Assembly: GCA_025362495.1 (NCBI GenBank)
Contig: JANYGI010000040.1
Location: 49,406-113,405 of the forward strand
Source of the DNA: Byssovorax sp.
GTDB taxonomy: Bacteria; Myxococcota_A; Polyangia; Polyangiales; Polyangiaceae
DNA: 64,000 nucleotides
Direction of reading: 5' to 3'
Under the pieces are notes generated by a model that saw nothing but the letters and a program-made list of their open reading frames with translations, was not told the DNA's origin and did no database searches. Position 1 is the stretch's first letter, and each line of letters starts with the position of its first letter. The position numbers and the translations under genes were made by a program. Shown in pieces: positions 47,002-55,026 of this stretch.

Positions 47002-47029
47002 TTGACAGCTGAAGCAAACCCCGCATTAT
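47002..47029 (+). promoter_or_regulatory. Predicted sigma-70-type promoter
   Basis: A perfect -35 hexamer TTGACA at 47002-47007, then a 16-base spacer and CATTAT (47024-47029) as the -10 (four of six match TATAAT). This AT-rich patch is unusual in such GC-rich DNA and lies about 57 bases before the start of the lipoprotein gene. The pairing is plausible but not proven. Confidence 0.4.
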
Positions 47030-47086
47030 TGAGCAAATTCGTGAAGCAAGCGCACGCATGGCATGCTGCGTGCTATCCTGGCGCGG

Positions 47087-47578
47087 ATGCATGACGCCCA
47101 CCGTTCTCGAACCGATCGAATGTTCTTCTGGCTCTGCGCAGCGGGGGCGCTCGCCGTCACAGGCTGTGTTACCGCGAATGGCGGCGGCACGGCGAGCAGC
47201 GGTGGTGATGCAGGCCTCAGAGGCGTCGGCGGTGGGCAGGGCCAGGCGTGCAATCCGGCGCCCGGTTCCGGGGGCGCTGTCATTTACGCGGCGGGGCCTC
47301 CGCCCGAAGCCCAGCCATGCTCCACGGAAGGTCTCGTCATCTGTTCGGAATTTGAACCCATCCAGGGCGGGACATGGGATGGGACCCCAGAGAACTGGAA
47401 TGGGACTCCAGTGCGCTCCACCTGCAAGTCGGGCTCCTGGGTCAACGAACAGGTCGCCGACTGTCCCTTGGGGGGATCGAACTGCCCGACCGATGGTTCG
47501 ATGGTGGGGGACTGCTGCGGTTCGGTACCCAAGTACTGCAAGTCCAACGGCATCTGCGATGGAGTCGCCTGGCGCTGA
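47087..47578 (+). CDS. Small Cys-rich lipoprotein
   Basis: 163-residue predicted lipoprotein. The signal ends in lipobox VTGC (LCAAGALAVTGC, about residue 27). A Gly-rich linker follows (GGGTASSGGDAGLRGVGGGQ), then a Cys-containing domain with EPIQGGTWDGTPENWNGTPV, CKSGSWVNEQVADC and CCGSVPKYCKSNGICDG, suggesting a small disulfide-stabilised extracellular fold. Start ATG 47087 is preferred; a Met at 47120 would still give a signal. A predicted promoter lies 57 bases upstream. Function unknown; similar small Cys-rich lipoproteins are common in this window (15181, 6171). Confidence 0.62.
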   Translation: MHDAHRSRTDRMFFWLCAAGALAVTGCVTANGGGTASSGGDAGLRGVGGGQGQACNPAPGSGGAVIYAAGPPPEAQPCSTEGLVICSEFEPIQGGTWDGTPENWNGTPVRSTCKSGSWVNEQVADCPLGGSNCPTDGSMVGDCCGSVPKYCKSNGICDGVAWR

Positions 47579-47684
47579 ATCCCGGATGCCCGAGCGCTGG
47601 GCGCGTCACGTTTCGAGCTGCACGTGGCGGCGCTGTTCGGCGGGGAAGCAGAAGGAGCTTGATTCGAAGCGCCGAAGGCCCTCG

Positions 47685-48137
47685 TCACCCCTCCGGCGGC
47701 GGCTCCGTCGCCTTGATCTCCAGCGGCGCCAGCTCGATCCCCAGGGCCGTCGCGAACTTGAAGATCCGCTCGTCGCGGTAGAACTCGCCGAACACGATCC
47801 GCACGCAGCCGGCGTTGGCGATGGTCTTGAAGCAGCCCCAGCACGGGGAGGCCGTCACGTAGATCGTCGCGCCCTCGATCCGCACGCCGTTGCGCGCGGC
47901 CTGGATGATGGCGTTGGCCTCGGCGTGGATGGTGCGCACGCAGTGGCCGTCCTCCATCAGGTGGCCGTCCTCGTCGCAGTGGGGCAGGCCGCGGATCGAT
48001 CCGTTGTAGCCCGTCGCGAGGATGCTCTTGTCGCGGACGATCACCGCGCCGACGTGCTTTCGATCGCAGGTCGCGCGCGTGGCGACGTCCTTCGCGATCT
48101 GCATGAAGTACTCGTCCCACGAAGCTCGGTGGCGCAT
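47685..48137 (-). CDS. dCMP/cytidine deaminase-family protein (ComEB-like)
   Basis: 150-residue zinc-dependent deaminase. HAEANAIIQAARNGV gives the zinc His and catalytic Glu, and TASPCWGCFKTIANAGC the two zinc Cys. The N-terminus (SWDEYFMQIAKDVATRATC, KHVGAVIVRDKSILATGYNG) matches the dCMP-deaminase/ComEB branch, which makes dUMP from dCMP for thymidylate synthesis; in Bacillus a relative is in the competence operon. Start at 48137 is preferred because a good ribosome site (GAGGGA) precedes it and homologous proteins begin near SWDEYF; starts at 48188 or 48206 would add 17-23 residues. It is divergent from purD, which suggests a nucleotide-metabolism neighbourhood. Confidence 0.85.
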   Translation of the reverse strand: MRHRASWDEYFMQIAKDVATRATCDRKHVGAVIVRDKSILATGYNGSIRGLPHCDEDGHLMEDGHCVRTIHAEANAIIQAARNGVRIEGATIYVTASPCWGCFKTIANAGCVRIVFGEFYRDERIFKFATALGIELAPLEIKATEPPPEG

Positions 48138-48247
48138 CGATCCCTCGCTCGGCGCAGGCCTCCAGGCGGCCGCGCTGGGGCGCTTCATTACCACGGGTTC
48201 TCCCATTTGTGTCGCCGGCTCAGGACCAGCGTGGTAGCGCGCGCCTC

Positions 48248-49585
48248 GTGAATACGAGGCCTTCGCGCAGCTCTTCTCGCCGCGTGCTCGTTCTCGGCGG
48301 CGGCGCCCGCGAGAGCGCGCTCGCCCGCGCCTTCGCGCGATCGCCGTCGGTCGCCGAGGTCGTCGTCGCCCCCGGGAACGCCGGCACGGTCGTCGCCGCG
48401 CACGCAGGAAATGCCGCGATTCGCAGGGGTTCCATCCCCGCGGGGCTCACGGCCGACGCGGTGGTCGAGCTCGCTCGCCGCGAGCAGGCCGACCTCGTCG
48501 TCGTCGGGCCCGAGACGCCGCTCTGCGACGGGGTCGTCGACGCGCTCGAGGCCGCGGGGATCCTGGCCTTCGGCCCGCGCAAGAACGCGGCGATCCTCGA
48601 AGGATCCAAGGCGTTTCTCAAGCGGTTCGCCACGCGCCACGGCATCCCCACGGCCGCGTACGACGTCGTCACCACGCTCGCCGAGGCCGAGGCCGTCATC
48701 CGCAGGAAGGGCGCGCCGATCGTCGTGAAGGCCGACGGGCTCTGCGCGGGCAAGGGGGTCGTCGTCGCCTCGACCGAGGCCGAGGCCCTCGAGGCCGCGC
48801 GCGCGATGCTCGTCGAGAAGCGCTTCGGCGCGGCCGGCGCGACGGTGATCCTGGAAGACGTGCTCCCCGGCGAAGAGGTCAGCGTCCTCGTCGTCACCGA
48901 CGGCGAGCGGCTCTTCATCTTGCCGCCCGCGCGCGATCACAAGCGCGCCTTCGACCACGACGTCGGGCCCAACACCGGCGGCATGGGCGCGTTCGCGCCG
49001 AGCGCGCTCCTCTCGCCCGCGATGATGGCGCGCGTCGAGCGCGAGATCGTGCGGCCGACGATCGCCGGAATGGCCGCAGAAGACAGGCCATTTCGCGGCG
49101 TGCTCTTCGCCGGCATCATGGTCACGCCCGCGGGCGAGCCGCTCCTCCTCGAGCACAACGTCCGCTTCGGCGATCCCGAGTGCGAGGCCTTGATGGCCCT
49201 CCTCGACGGTGACGTGGCCGAGCTCTGCGCCTCGGCCGCGCGCGGCGCGCTCGACGTCGACGCCGTCGCGATCGCCGCCGATCGCCACGCGCTCGCGGTG
49301 ATCCTCGCGGCCCACGGCTACCCGGCCTCGCCGCGCGCGGGCGACGTGATCCACGGGCTCGATCGCGCCGGCGCCGTCGATGGCGTCGTCGTCCACCACG
49401 CCGGCACGGCGGAGAAGGGCGGCGCCGTCGTCACCGCCGGAGGCCGCGTGCTCGCCGTCACGGCGACGGGCGCCTCGCTCGCCGAAGCGCGCGCCCGCGC
49501 CTACGAAGCGGTCGCGGCGATCAGCTTCGACGGCATGCATTTCCGCGGCGACATCGCCCTCGAAACAACCGCGGCCCCGCGCTGA
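48248..49585 (+). CDS. purD: Phosphoribosylamine-glycine ligase (GAR synthetase)
   Basis: 445-residue ATP-grasp enzyme that joins glycine to phosphoribosylamine, the second step of purine synthesis. Clear landmarks: VLVLGGGARESALARAFARS at the N-terminus, APGNAG, VVVGPETPLCDGVVDALEAA, the ATP-grasp loop VVKADGLCAGKGVVVA, DHKRAFDHDVGPNTGGMGAF and LEHNVRFGDPECEALM. Start GTG 48248 gives a normal N-terminus; a GTG at 48209 would extend it by 13 residues. It is followed after 27 bases by purE, forming a small purine operon; purK is not present in the window. Confidence 0.95.
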   Translation: MNTRPSRSSSRRVLVLGGGARESALARAFARSPSVAEVVVAPGNAGTVVAAHAGNAAIRRGSIPAGLTADAVVELARREQADLVVVGPETPLCDGVVDALEAAGILAFGPRKNAAILEGSKAFLKRFATRHGIPTAAYDVVTTLAEAEAVIRRKGAPIVVKADGLCAGKGVVVASTEAEALEAARAMLVEKRFGAAGATVILEDVLPGEEVSVLVVTDGERLFILPPARDHKRAFDHDVGPNTGGMGAFAPSALLSPAMMARVEREIVRPTIAGMAAEDRPFRGVLFAGIMVTPAGEPLLLEHNVRFGDPECEALMALLDGDVAELCASAARGALDVDAVAIAADRHALAVILAAHGYPASPRAGDVIHGLDRAGAVDGVVVHHAGTAEKGGAVVTAGGRVLAVTATGASLAEARARAYEAVAAISFDGMHFRGDIALETTAAPR

Positions 49586-49612
49586 GCGGCGCCGCACGGC
49601 AGGAGACGCAAG

Positions 49613-50113
49613 ATGGCACTCTCGGTCCTCATCGTCATGGGCTCGGACAGCGATCTCGAGCAGATCACCCCCGCGTGGAAGGTGCTCGAAAGCCTCGGTG
49701 TGCGCTTCGAGGTGGCGGTCGCCTCGGCGCACCGCTCCCCGGATCGCGTGGTCGCGATGGCGCGTTCCGCTCGGGAAAATGGCTTCGGAGTCATCCTCGC
49801 GGCCGCGGGCGGCGCGGCGCACCTCGCCGGCGTGATCGCCGCGCACACCACGCTGCCCGTCGTCGCGGTGCCGATCGTCACCGGCACGCTCGGCGGCGTC
49901 GACGCGCTGCTCTCGGCGGTGCAGATGCCCGGCGGCGTGCCGATCGCGTCGGTCGGCATCGGCGGCGCGCGCAACGCCGGCTTCTTCGCCGCGGCGATCC
50001 TCTCGTCCACGGACCCCGAGGTCGCGTCGCGCCTCGAAGCCTTCCGTGAAGAGCAGGAGAAGAACGTCAGCGCCGCCGACGCCCGCGTCCGCGCCAAGCT
50101 CGGCAAGAGCTGA
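49613..50113 (+). CDS. purE: N5-carboxyaminoimidazole ribonucleotide mutase
   Basis: 166-residue PurE that moves the carboxyl group of N5-CAIR to give CAIR in purine synthesis. The signature VLIVMGSDSDLEQI at residues 5-18 and VASAHRSPDRV, with the catalytic His at SAHR, are intact. ILAAAGGAAHLAGVIAAHTT and VVAVPIVTGTLGGVDALLSA complete the family core. Length is normal for the octameric class I enzyme. It lies 27 bases after purD and 70 bases before a gene of unknown function on the same strand. Confidence 0.95.
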   Translation: MALSVLIVMGSDSDLEQITPAWKVLESLGVRFEVAVASAHRSPDRVVAMARSARENGFGVILAAAGGAAHLAGVIAAHTTLPVVAVPIVTGTLGGVDALLSAVQMPGGVPIASVGIGGARNAGFFAAAILSSTDPEVASRLEAFREEQEKNVSAADARVRAKLGKS

Positions 50114-50183
50114 ACGACGGCAGGATCGCGACTTTCACCCGACGGGGCGAGCGCGACGCCGATCCCGGTGTAGCCTGGCCCCG

Positions 50184-50681
50184 GTGGAATCTTCATTCGA
50201 CGGAGGGACGCTCGGCCGCCCGGGCGAGCCCTCGAACCCGCTCATCGACCTCGCCCCCGGCGCCGAAGATAACCCGGTCGCCCTCGAGCTCGCCGCCGTC
50301 ATCCGCAAGAACCTCGCGGAAAACCCGAAGAAACAGGCCGATTTTCGTTCGCTGCGCGGCTCGGTGCTGATGGTCGCCCAGGACCGCGGCGAGTCGCTCA
50401 CGCTCCGCTTCGACCTCGGCAGGCTCACCATCCACGATGGCGCCGTCGGTGTCCCATCGTTGACGATGTGCGGCGATCTCGAGGCCCTGCGCCGGCTCGC
50501 CGACGTCCCGCTCACGCGCTGGCTCCGCCTGCCCGGTACCGGCGTCTTCTCGCGCCGCGATCCCGGCTCCTTCCGCGACCTGCTCGGCCAGTATTTCAGC
50601 GGTAATTTGAAGGTCTACGGCCTCGCGGCGCACCCCCGCACCTTCGTGCGTCTGCTCCGGATTTTCTCCTCGCGAAGCTGA
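50184..50681 (+). CDS. Hypothetical protein, possible SCP2-like fold
   Basis: 165-residue soluble protein. From about residue 30 the alternation of strands and helices (RGSVLMVAQDRGESLTLRFD, LGRLTIHDGAVGVPSLTMCG, LEALRRLADVPLTRWLRLPG) resembles the sterol-carrier-protein-2 fold, a lipid-binding domain often found as a small stand-alone protein, but the match is loose. The C-terminus is helical and basic (LLGQYFSGNLKVYGLAAHPR). The GTG at 50184 is the best start; the frame runs further upstream over the end of purE. It is followed 49 bases later by the first FHA gene. No catalytic residues. Confidence 0.6.
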   Translation: MESSFDGGTLGRPGEPSNPLIDLAPGAEDNPVALELAAVIRKNLAENPKKQADFRSLRGSVLMVAQDRGESLTLRFDLGRLTIHDGAVGVPSLTMCGDLEALRRLADVPLTRWLRLPGTGVFSRRDPGSFRDLLGQYFSGNLKVYGLAAHPRTFVRLLRIFSSRS

Positions 50682-50730
50682 GAAGCTGCCCGCTTTTGAC
50701 CGGCGTCGGTCGCATTTGATATGGTGAATC

Positions 50731-51570
50731 ATGGCGGTTCGCCTGCGCTACCTGGCGCACGATCTCGAAGTCCCGATGGGCCAGTTCCTCATCGGACGCA
50801 CCCCGGAGTGTCAGCTCTCGCTCGACGATCCGCTGGTGTCGCGTCGCCACGCCATCCTCGAGATCCAGCCCGACGGCGTCTTCGTGCAGGACCTCGGGAG
50901 CCGTAACGGCGTGTTCGTCAACGGCGAGCGCGCCGAGGTCCGCACGCGCCTCTGCGAGGGCGACACGATCCGCATCGGGACGCAGGATCTGGTGCTCTCC
51001 GGCGTCGGCGACGTGCCCTCGGCCCCCAAGCCCGCCGCGCGCTTCGACATGCGCTCGACGATGCAAGACCTCCGCATGAGCGATCTGCTCATCGACGATG
51101 ATCCCCCGACCAGCGTCAACATGCGGCGGCCGACGACGGATCCAGGTCGCCGCGTCCACGGGCTCAGCCTGATCGGCGGCGTCGCCGACAAGGCCCTCCA
51201 GCTCGGCCGCGCCGACGAGGCCGAACGGCTCCTACAGCGCGCGCTCCAGCAGACGATGATCAAGGCGCGCGAAGGTAACCTGCCGCCGGAGCACTCGGAA
51301 AAAGCGGCGCTCCACGCCATCCGTCTCGCCGGAGGCACGACGCGCGGCGCCTGGATCGACTATGTTTTCGAGCTCTACACCCTCCGGCGCGCCCCGCTTC
51401 CGGCTCGCCTCGTCGACGAGCTTTACGCCGTGGTCCGGAAGGTAAAGCATGGCGATCTGTCCGTGTTCCGCGCGTACGTGGCCTGTCTTCGGGAGATATC
51501 GCATGGGTTTGGGCCGGCCGAGCGCTTCATCCAGCAACGGATCGAGGGCCTCGAACGCCTTCTTCTCTGA
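50731..51570 (+). CDS. FHA-domain protein (first of tandem pair)
   Basis: 279-residue protein with an N-terminal forkhead-associated (FHA) domain (about 5-90), which binds phosphothreonine peptides. Canonical residues are present: FLIGRTPECQLSLDDPLVSR, with the RRHA strand and the GSRNGVFVNG loop. The C-terminal 150 residues are helical and conserved with the neighbour (LIGGVADKALQLGRADEAER, WIDYVFELYTLRRAPLPARL). There is no transmembrane segment. In a kinase-rich genome the protein probably reads Thr phosphorylation made by one of the Hanks kinases. A paralogue follows 21 bases later, with near-identical FHA DNA over about 45 bases. Confidence 0.85.
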   Translation: MAVRLRYLAHDLEVPMGQFLIGRTPECQLSLDDPLVSRRHAILEIQPDGVFVQDLGSRNGVFVNGERAEVRTRLCEGDTIRIGTQDLVLSGVGDVPSAPKPAARFDMRSTMQDLRMSDLLIDDDPPTSVNMRRPTTDPGRRVHGLSLIGGVADKALQLGRADEAERLLQRALQQTMIKAREGNLPPEHSEKAALHAIRLAGGTTRGAWIDYVFELYTLRRAPLPARLVDELYAVVRKVKHGDLSVFRAYVACLREISHGFGPAERFIQQRIEGLERLLL

Positions 51571-51591
51571 CGCCTCGACGGAGGCGCGCTG

Positions 51592-52491
51592 ATGGCCTTT
51601 CGTCTGCGCTACCTCGCCCACGATCTCGAGCTCGCCCTCGGCGAGTTCGTGATCGGACGCAGCACCGAATGTCAGCTCTCGCTCGACGATCCGCTGGTGT
51701 CGCGCCGCCACGCCGTGATCCGGATCGGCCGCGACGCCGTCACCGTGCAGGACCTCGGGAGCCGCAACGGCGTGCTGGTCAACACGGTGAAGATTGACGG
51801 CGAGCGCGCCGTGGTCGCCGGCGACAAGATCAGCATCGGTAGCCAGGAGATGCTGCTCCTCAGCGCCGAGGAGCACCCGCACCTGCCGCGCTTGAACGAC
51901 GACGTGTACCGCCGCGCGACGCAGACGCTCGGCGCGGCCTACGTGGTCGATCTCCGCAACGCGATGGACGTCGGCGGCGCCGCGGGGCTCGCGGGCGGCG
52001 TGTCGATCCCCACGCCGCTGCAGCAGCCGATCGTCGATCCGCCGACGGCCGACGCATCGCGCAGTCGCCAGTCGTTCCAGCTCCTCGGCGGCGTCGCCGA
52101 CAAGGCGCTGGCCATGGGCCGCGCCGACGACGCCGAGCGCATCCTCCAGGCGCTGCTGCTCGACGTGATCACCCGCGCGCGCGACGGACAAACGATCGAG
52201 CCGGCGATGGCCGAATCGGCGGCGAAGTACGCGGCCCGCCTCGGCGGCGCGACGACGCGCGGCTCGTGGGTCGACTACGTGTTCGAGCTCTACAAGCGAC
52301 AGAAGAAGCCCATCCCGGCGCAGGTCGTCGACGAGCTCTACACCGTGGTGCGCAAGGCGAAGAGCATCGATCTCGCGATGGTGCGCGGCTACCTGGCCGA
52401 GCTCCGCCTCGCGGCGCCCACGCACGGTCCGGCCGAGCAGTTCCTCGTCAAGCGGATCGAGGGCCTCGAGCGCCTGGTTTCGTTGAAGTAG
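51592..52491 (+). CDS. FHA-domain protein (second of tandem pair)
   Basis: 299-residue paralogue of the preceding FHA protein. The FHA domain (FVIGRSTECQLSLDDPLVSR, RRHAVIRIGRDAVTVQDLGS, RNGVLVNTVKIDG) keeps the phosphothreonine-binding Arg, Ser and Asn residues. The C-terminal helical part is also related (LLGGVADKALAMGRADDAER, WVDYVFELYKRQKKPIPAQV). The middle has an insertion of about 20 residues relative to the first copy (SIPTPLQQPIVDPPTADAS). The pair probably arose by tandem duplication. The 3' end overlaps the converging DciA-like gene by 44 bases. Confidence 0.85.
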   Translation: MAFRLRYLAHDLELALGEFVIGRSTECQLSLDDPLVSRRHAVIRIGRDAVTVQDLGSRNGVLVNTVKIDGERAVVAGDKISIGSQEMLLLSAEEHPHLPRLNDDVYRRATQTLGAAYVVDLRNAMDVGGAAGLAGGVSIPTPLQQPIVDPPTADASRSRQSFQLLGGVADKALAMGRADDAERILQALLLDVITRARDGQTIEPAMAESAAKYAARLGGATTRGSWVDYVFELYKRQKKPIPAQVVDELYTVVRKAKSIDLAMVRGYLAELRLAAPTHGPAEQFLVKRIEGLERLVSLK

Positions 52492-53065
52492 GCGGCGCCG
52501 GGTCCGGCGGCGAGGGCCGGCGCGGCGTCAGGGCCTTCACCTCGGCGGCGGCCGCGGCGCTCGCGGCGCGTCGGGCCCGCTTCGGCGCGTCGTTGCTCTC
52601 CTGCCACCCGAGGTTCTTCGCGGCGGCGCGGGCGATGATCGCGCGCAGCTCGGGATCTTCCACGTGCGCTATCTGGAGGGCGACCGCGTTCGGGAGCGGC
52701 ACCGGCGCGGGCGAGACGCGCACCTCTTCGCGCGACGGAGGCCGATCGGGCGCGTCGACCTGGCCCACGCGAAAGCGGAGCGAGTCGACGGTGATGCGGA
52801 GACCGCGCAGCGCGGTGATGATCGCGTCCGAGAGCAGCGCCAGCTCCTGCGCCCACGTCGAGCTCGCGGTGCGCACGAGGAGCACGCCGCGCTCGAGCTT
52901 GAGCGGCCGCGCGCGCGAGGCGATCCGGGTGCCGACGGCGGCCTCCCAGTCGCGGTAGGCGATGGGCGAGGCCTCGATCGACGCGGGCACGCGGAGCTTG
53001 CTGTCGGCTTGGATGACGAAGCCGAGCGGGATGAGGCCGGTGCCGCGGTGCGATCGATGCTTCAT
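52448..53065 (-). CDS. DUF721/DciA-like protein
   Basis: 205-residue protein related to DUF721/DciA, a family that loads the replicative helicase DnaB in bacteria lacking DnaC. The recognisable region is about 30-100 (YRDWEAAVGTRIASRARPLK, LERGVLLVRTASSTWAQEL), in which W..AVG..IA..ARP and SS.WAQEL match the family. The C-terminal part is a long Ala/Arg/Pro-rich tail, perhaps disordered or DNA-binding. No other replication gene is nearby. It converges on the FHA pair, with its last 44 bases overlapping the end of the second FHA gene, so the antisense 3' ends overlap. Confidence 0.72.
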   Translation of the reverse strand: MKHRSHRGTGLIPLGFVIQADSKLRVPASIEASPIAYRDWEAAVGTRIASRARPLKLERGVLLVRTASSTWAQELALLSDAIITALRGLRITVDSLRFRVGQVDAPDRPPSREEVRVSPAPVPLPNAVALQIAHVEDPELRAIIARAAAKNLGWQESNDAPKRARRAASAAAAAEVKALTPRRPSPPDPAPPTSTKPGARGPRSA

Positions 53066-53152
53066 CGGGAGCTCCTGGGAGGCGCGGCCCGAAGTTTACC
53101 ACGGCGCGGGTGGAGAGCCTCGATCCCGCGCCGCGAGAGCCGGGCGCGGCGA

Positions 53153-54478
53153 TCAGTGGATGAGCGGCGCCGTCTTCTTGCACAGCTCGGCGACGCTCGG
53201 GCGCGAGCACTCCTTGCCGTCGACAGGGCTGCTGTCCACGCCGTGGAAGAACTGGCGGCCGATGTCCTGTGGCGTCATGGTGAAGTGATCCGGGGACCGG
53301 TAGTCGTGGACCGAGTGGAAGATCGCGCGGTGGACGCAGAGCGCGTGATCGAGCGCGATCCCGTCGCCGGGACAGGCGAGCTTGGCGAAGAAGAAGGCTC
53401 GATCGCGGTCTTTCTCCACGTCGGTTCCCTCCTCGGACCAGGCCGAGAGGCGGTCGCAGGCCGCTCTGGAGTAGATCTCTTCTCGACCGTCCATGGCCAG
53501 CACGGCGGGGCACGCTTGCTGGTAGAGCCCGAAGGCCTTCATCACATCCTTCGTCAGGCCGTCGCCGCGCTCGTAGCGATCGCCGAGCACGTAGCAGGCC
53601 TCGGGATCGCCCTCGTTGCAGCCGATCCGCGCGAGATCGAGAGCGCGCGCGTCGCCCGCGTCGAGGTAGCGCGCCGCCTCGCCGCACTCGCAATCACCGT
53701 CGAGACAGGCAGTCGCCAGCGCCTCGCCGGCGGCCTTGCGGACGGGGGCGAGGGCCGCGGGCGCGAAGCCGTTCTCGTCGAGCATCAGCATCACCTCGTC
53801 GCACTCGTGCGTGGTAGTGCAGATGCGCAGGGCGAGATCGGCGATCTCCTGAGGGAGGGTGTCGCCGCCGCGCGTCTTCTCCTTGCGATACAGATCGACG
53901 AAGAGCTGACCGTGGTTGCCTGTCGTGATGAAGTCCCGCCGCTCGTCCTCGAGGAGCTTCTTCTTTTCGGGGTGCATGCCGACCACCCATTGATAGAGCG
54001 GACAGTCGCCCAGGCCTCCTCGCGTGCACGCGGCCGACGTCCTCGAGGTGATTTGCACGGACTCCAGGTTCTTCGCGCCCTGGAGGCAGGCGTCGAGATC
54101 GCCGAGCTCGCACACCTTGCGAATCCAGCGGTCGTACTGCCGGACATCGTCGCGATGGTCGGCCCCCGTCACGAGTCGAGGCGGCCTCGGGCCCACGCGC
54201 TCCACGCCACATCCGGCGACGTGGCCATACCCGCGGTAGCGATCGGCGGCGCGCCGACACGCCGCCGCGTCGTCGCCTTCACAGGCCTTCTCGTCGGCGA
54301 TCCGCCGGTCGCGAGGAGAGGTCTTGCGGGTGAGGGTGGTCGCCTCGATCGCGGGCGCGCCGGCGTCGGGTGCGGCGGCCGCCATCGCCGAAGCGGAGGC
54401 GCTCGGCGCGGGAGCCGTGGAGTTTCCACAGCCCGCGAGCAGCGCGAGAGCGACGAGGGGTGAGGTGAGGCGCCTCAT
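53153..54478 (-). CDS. Lipoprotein with Sel1-like/Cys-rich repeats
   Basis: 441-residue predicted lipoprotein (lipobox LLAGC, Cys17). A long Ala/Ser-rich linker leads to a region with repeated Cys-containing helical modules resembling Sel1-like repeats (ADEKACEGDDAAACRRAADR, CNEGDPEACYVLGDRYERGD, KDVMKAFGLYQQACPAVLAM), typical of envelope scaffold proteins that bind partners. Later segments (RAFFFAKLACPGDGIALDHA) are similar. No enzyme motif. It is the last of three genes joined by four-base overlaps (ATGA at 54475-54478 and 55023-55026), so it is co-expressed with the dihaem cytochrome. Confidence 0.75.
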   Translation of the reverse strand: MRRLTSPLVALALLAGCGNSTAPAPSASASAMAAAAPDAGAPAIEATTLTRKTSPRDRRIADEKACEGDDAAACRRAADRYRGYGHVAGCGVERVGPRPPRLVTGADHRDDVRQYDRWIRKVCELGDLDACLQGAKNLESVQITSRTSAACTRGGLGDCPLYQWVVGMHPEKKKLLEDERRDFITTGNHGQLFVDLYRKEKTRGGDTLPQEIADLALRICTTTHECDEVMLMLDENGFAPAALAPVRKAAGEALATACLDGDCECGEAARYLDAGDARALDLARIGCNEGDPEACYVLGDRYERGDGLTKDVMKAFGLYQQACPAVLAMDGREEIYSRAACDRLSAWSEEGTDVEKDRDRAFFFAKLACPGDGIALDHALCVHRAIFHSVHDYRSPDHFTMTPQDIGRQFFHGVDSSPVDGKECSRPSVAELCKKTAPLIH

Positions 54479-55026
54479 CGCGACATCATCGCGATCTGCG
54501 GCGCTCCGCCTGAAAGCCACTCTTCCTCGACGAGGTACGTGGACGTCGTGCCCCACCCTTCCCAATCTCCCATCTCGAAGCGGATGATCTCGAACACGCG
54601 CTGATCGCCCTGGCGCACGGGGAACACGATCTCGGAGAACCGCCCCACCGTGCCGAACACGTTGTCCCCGAACGGCTCGGGGACCCAGAGGGCGATACCG
54701 TCGGTGCTGCCGGCGATCAGCCGCAGGCCAGCCGTTTGCTCGTCGCAGCGGATCTTCACCCACTCTCGTACACGCTTGGCGCTGCAGCCGATGCGCTGGG
54801 GCGTGCGGGTGAGGCGCACGCGCGGCGCCGCCGTCCACTCCGCGAGCGAGGGTGCCCTGGATTTGTCGGCCGGGAAAGGCTCGGCGTCGAAGGACGCGAG
54901 CTCGGCGACCTCGACCCACGGCGGGATGGTGGTGGGGCGGCCTGCGCCAGCGTCGCTCTGTGCCACCGAGTCGCGCGAGGTCATCGTGGCGGCGATCGCG
55001 ATCAGGGAAATGTGCCAGAGCTTCAT
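54475..55026 (-). CDS. Exported hypothetical protein
   Basis: 183-residue protein with a signal peptide (MKLWHISLIAIAATMTSRD, cleavage near AQSD). The mature part (about 24-183) is mixed alpha/beta without a known family: SLAEWTAAPRVRLTRTPQRI, RVREWVKIRCDEQTAGLRLI, RFEMGDWEGWGTTSTYLVEE. Two Cys (around 80 and 93) may pair. It sits between the dihaem cytochrome gene and the Sel1-like lipoprotein gene, overlapping both by four bases, so it may be a periplasmic partner in the same system. Confidence 0.6.
   Translation of the reverse strand: MKLWHISLIAIAATMTSRDSVAQSDAGAGRPTTIPPWVEVAELASFDAEPFPADKSRAPSLAEWTAAPRVRLTRTPQRIGCSAKRVREWVKIRCDEQTAGLRLIAGSTDGIALWVPEPFGDNVFGTVGRFSEIVFPVRQGDQRVFEIIRFEMGDWEGWGTTSTYLVEEEWLSGGAPQIAMMSR

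Noticed and set aside
48100..48260. Purine riboswitch ahead of purD/purE
   Set aside because: No conserved purine-aptamer motifs are visible in the short divergent gap.
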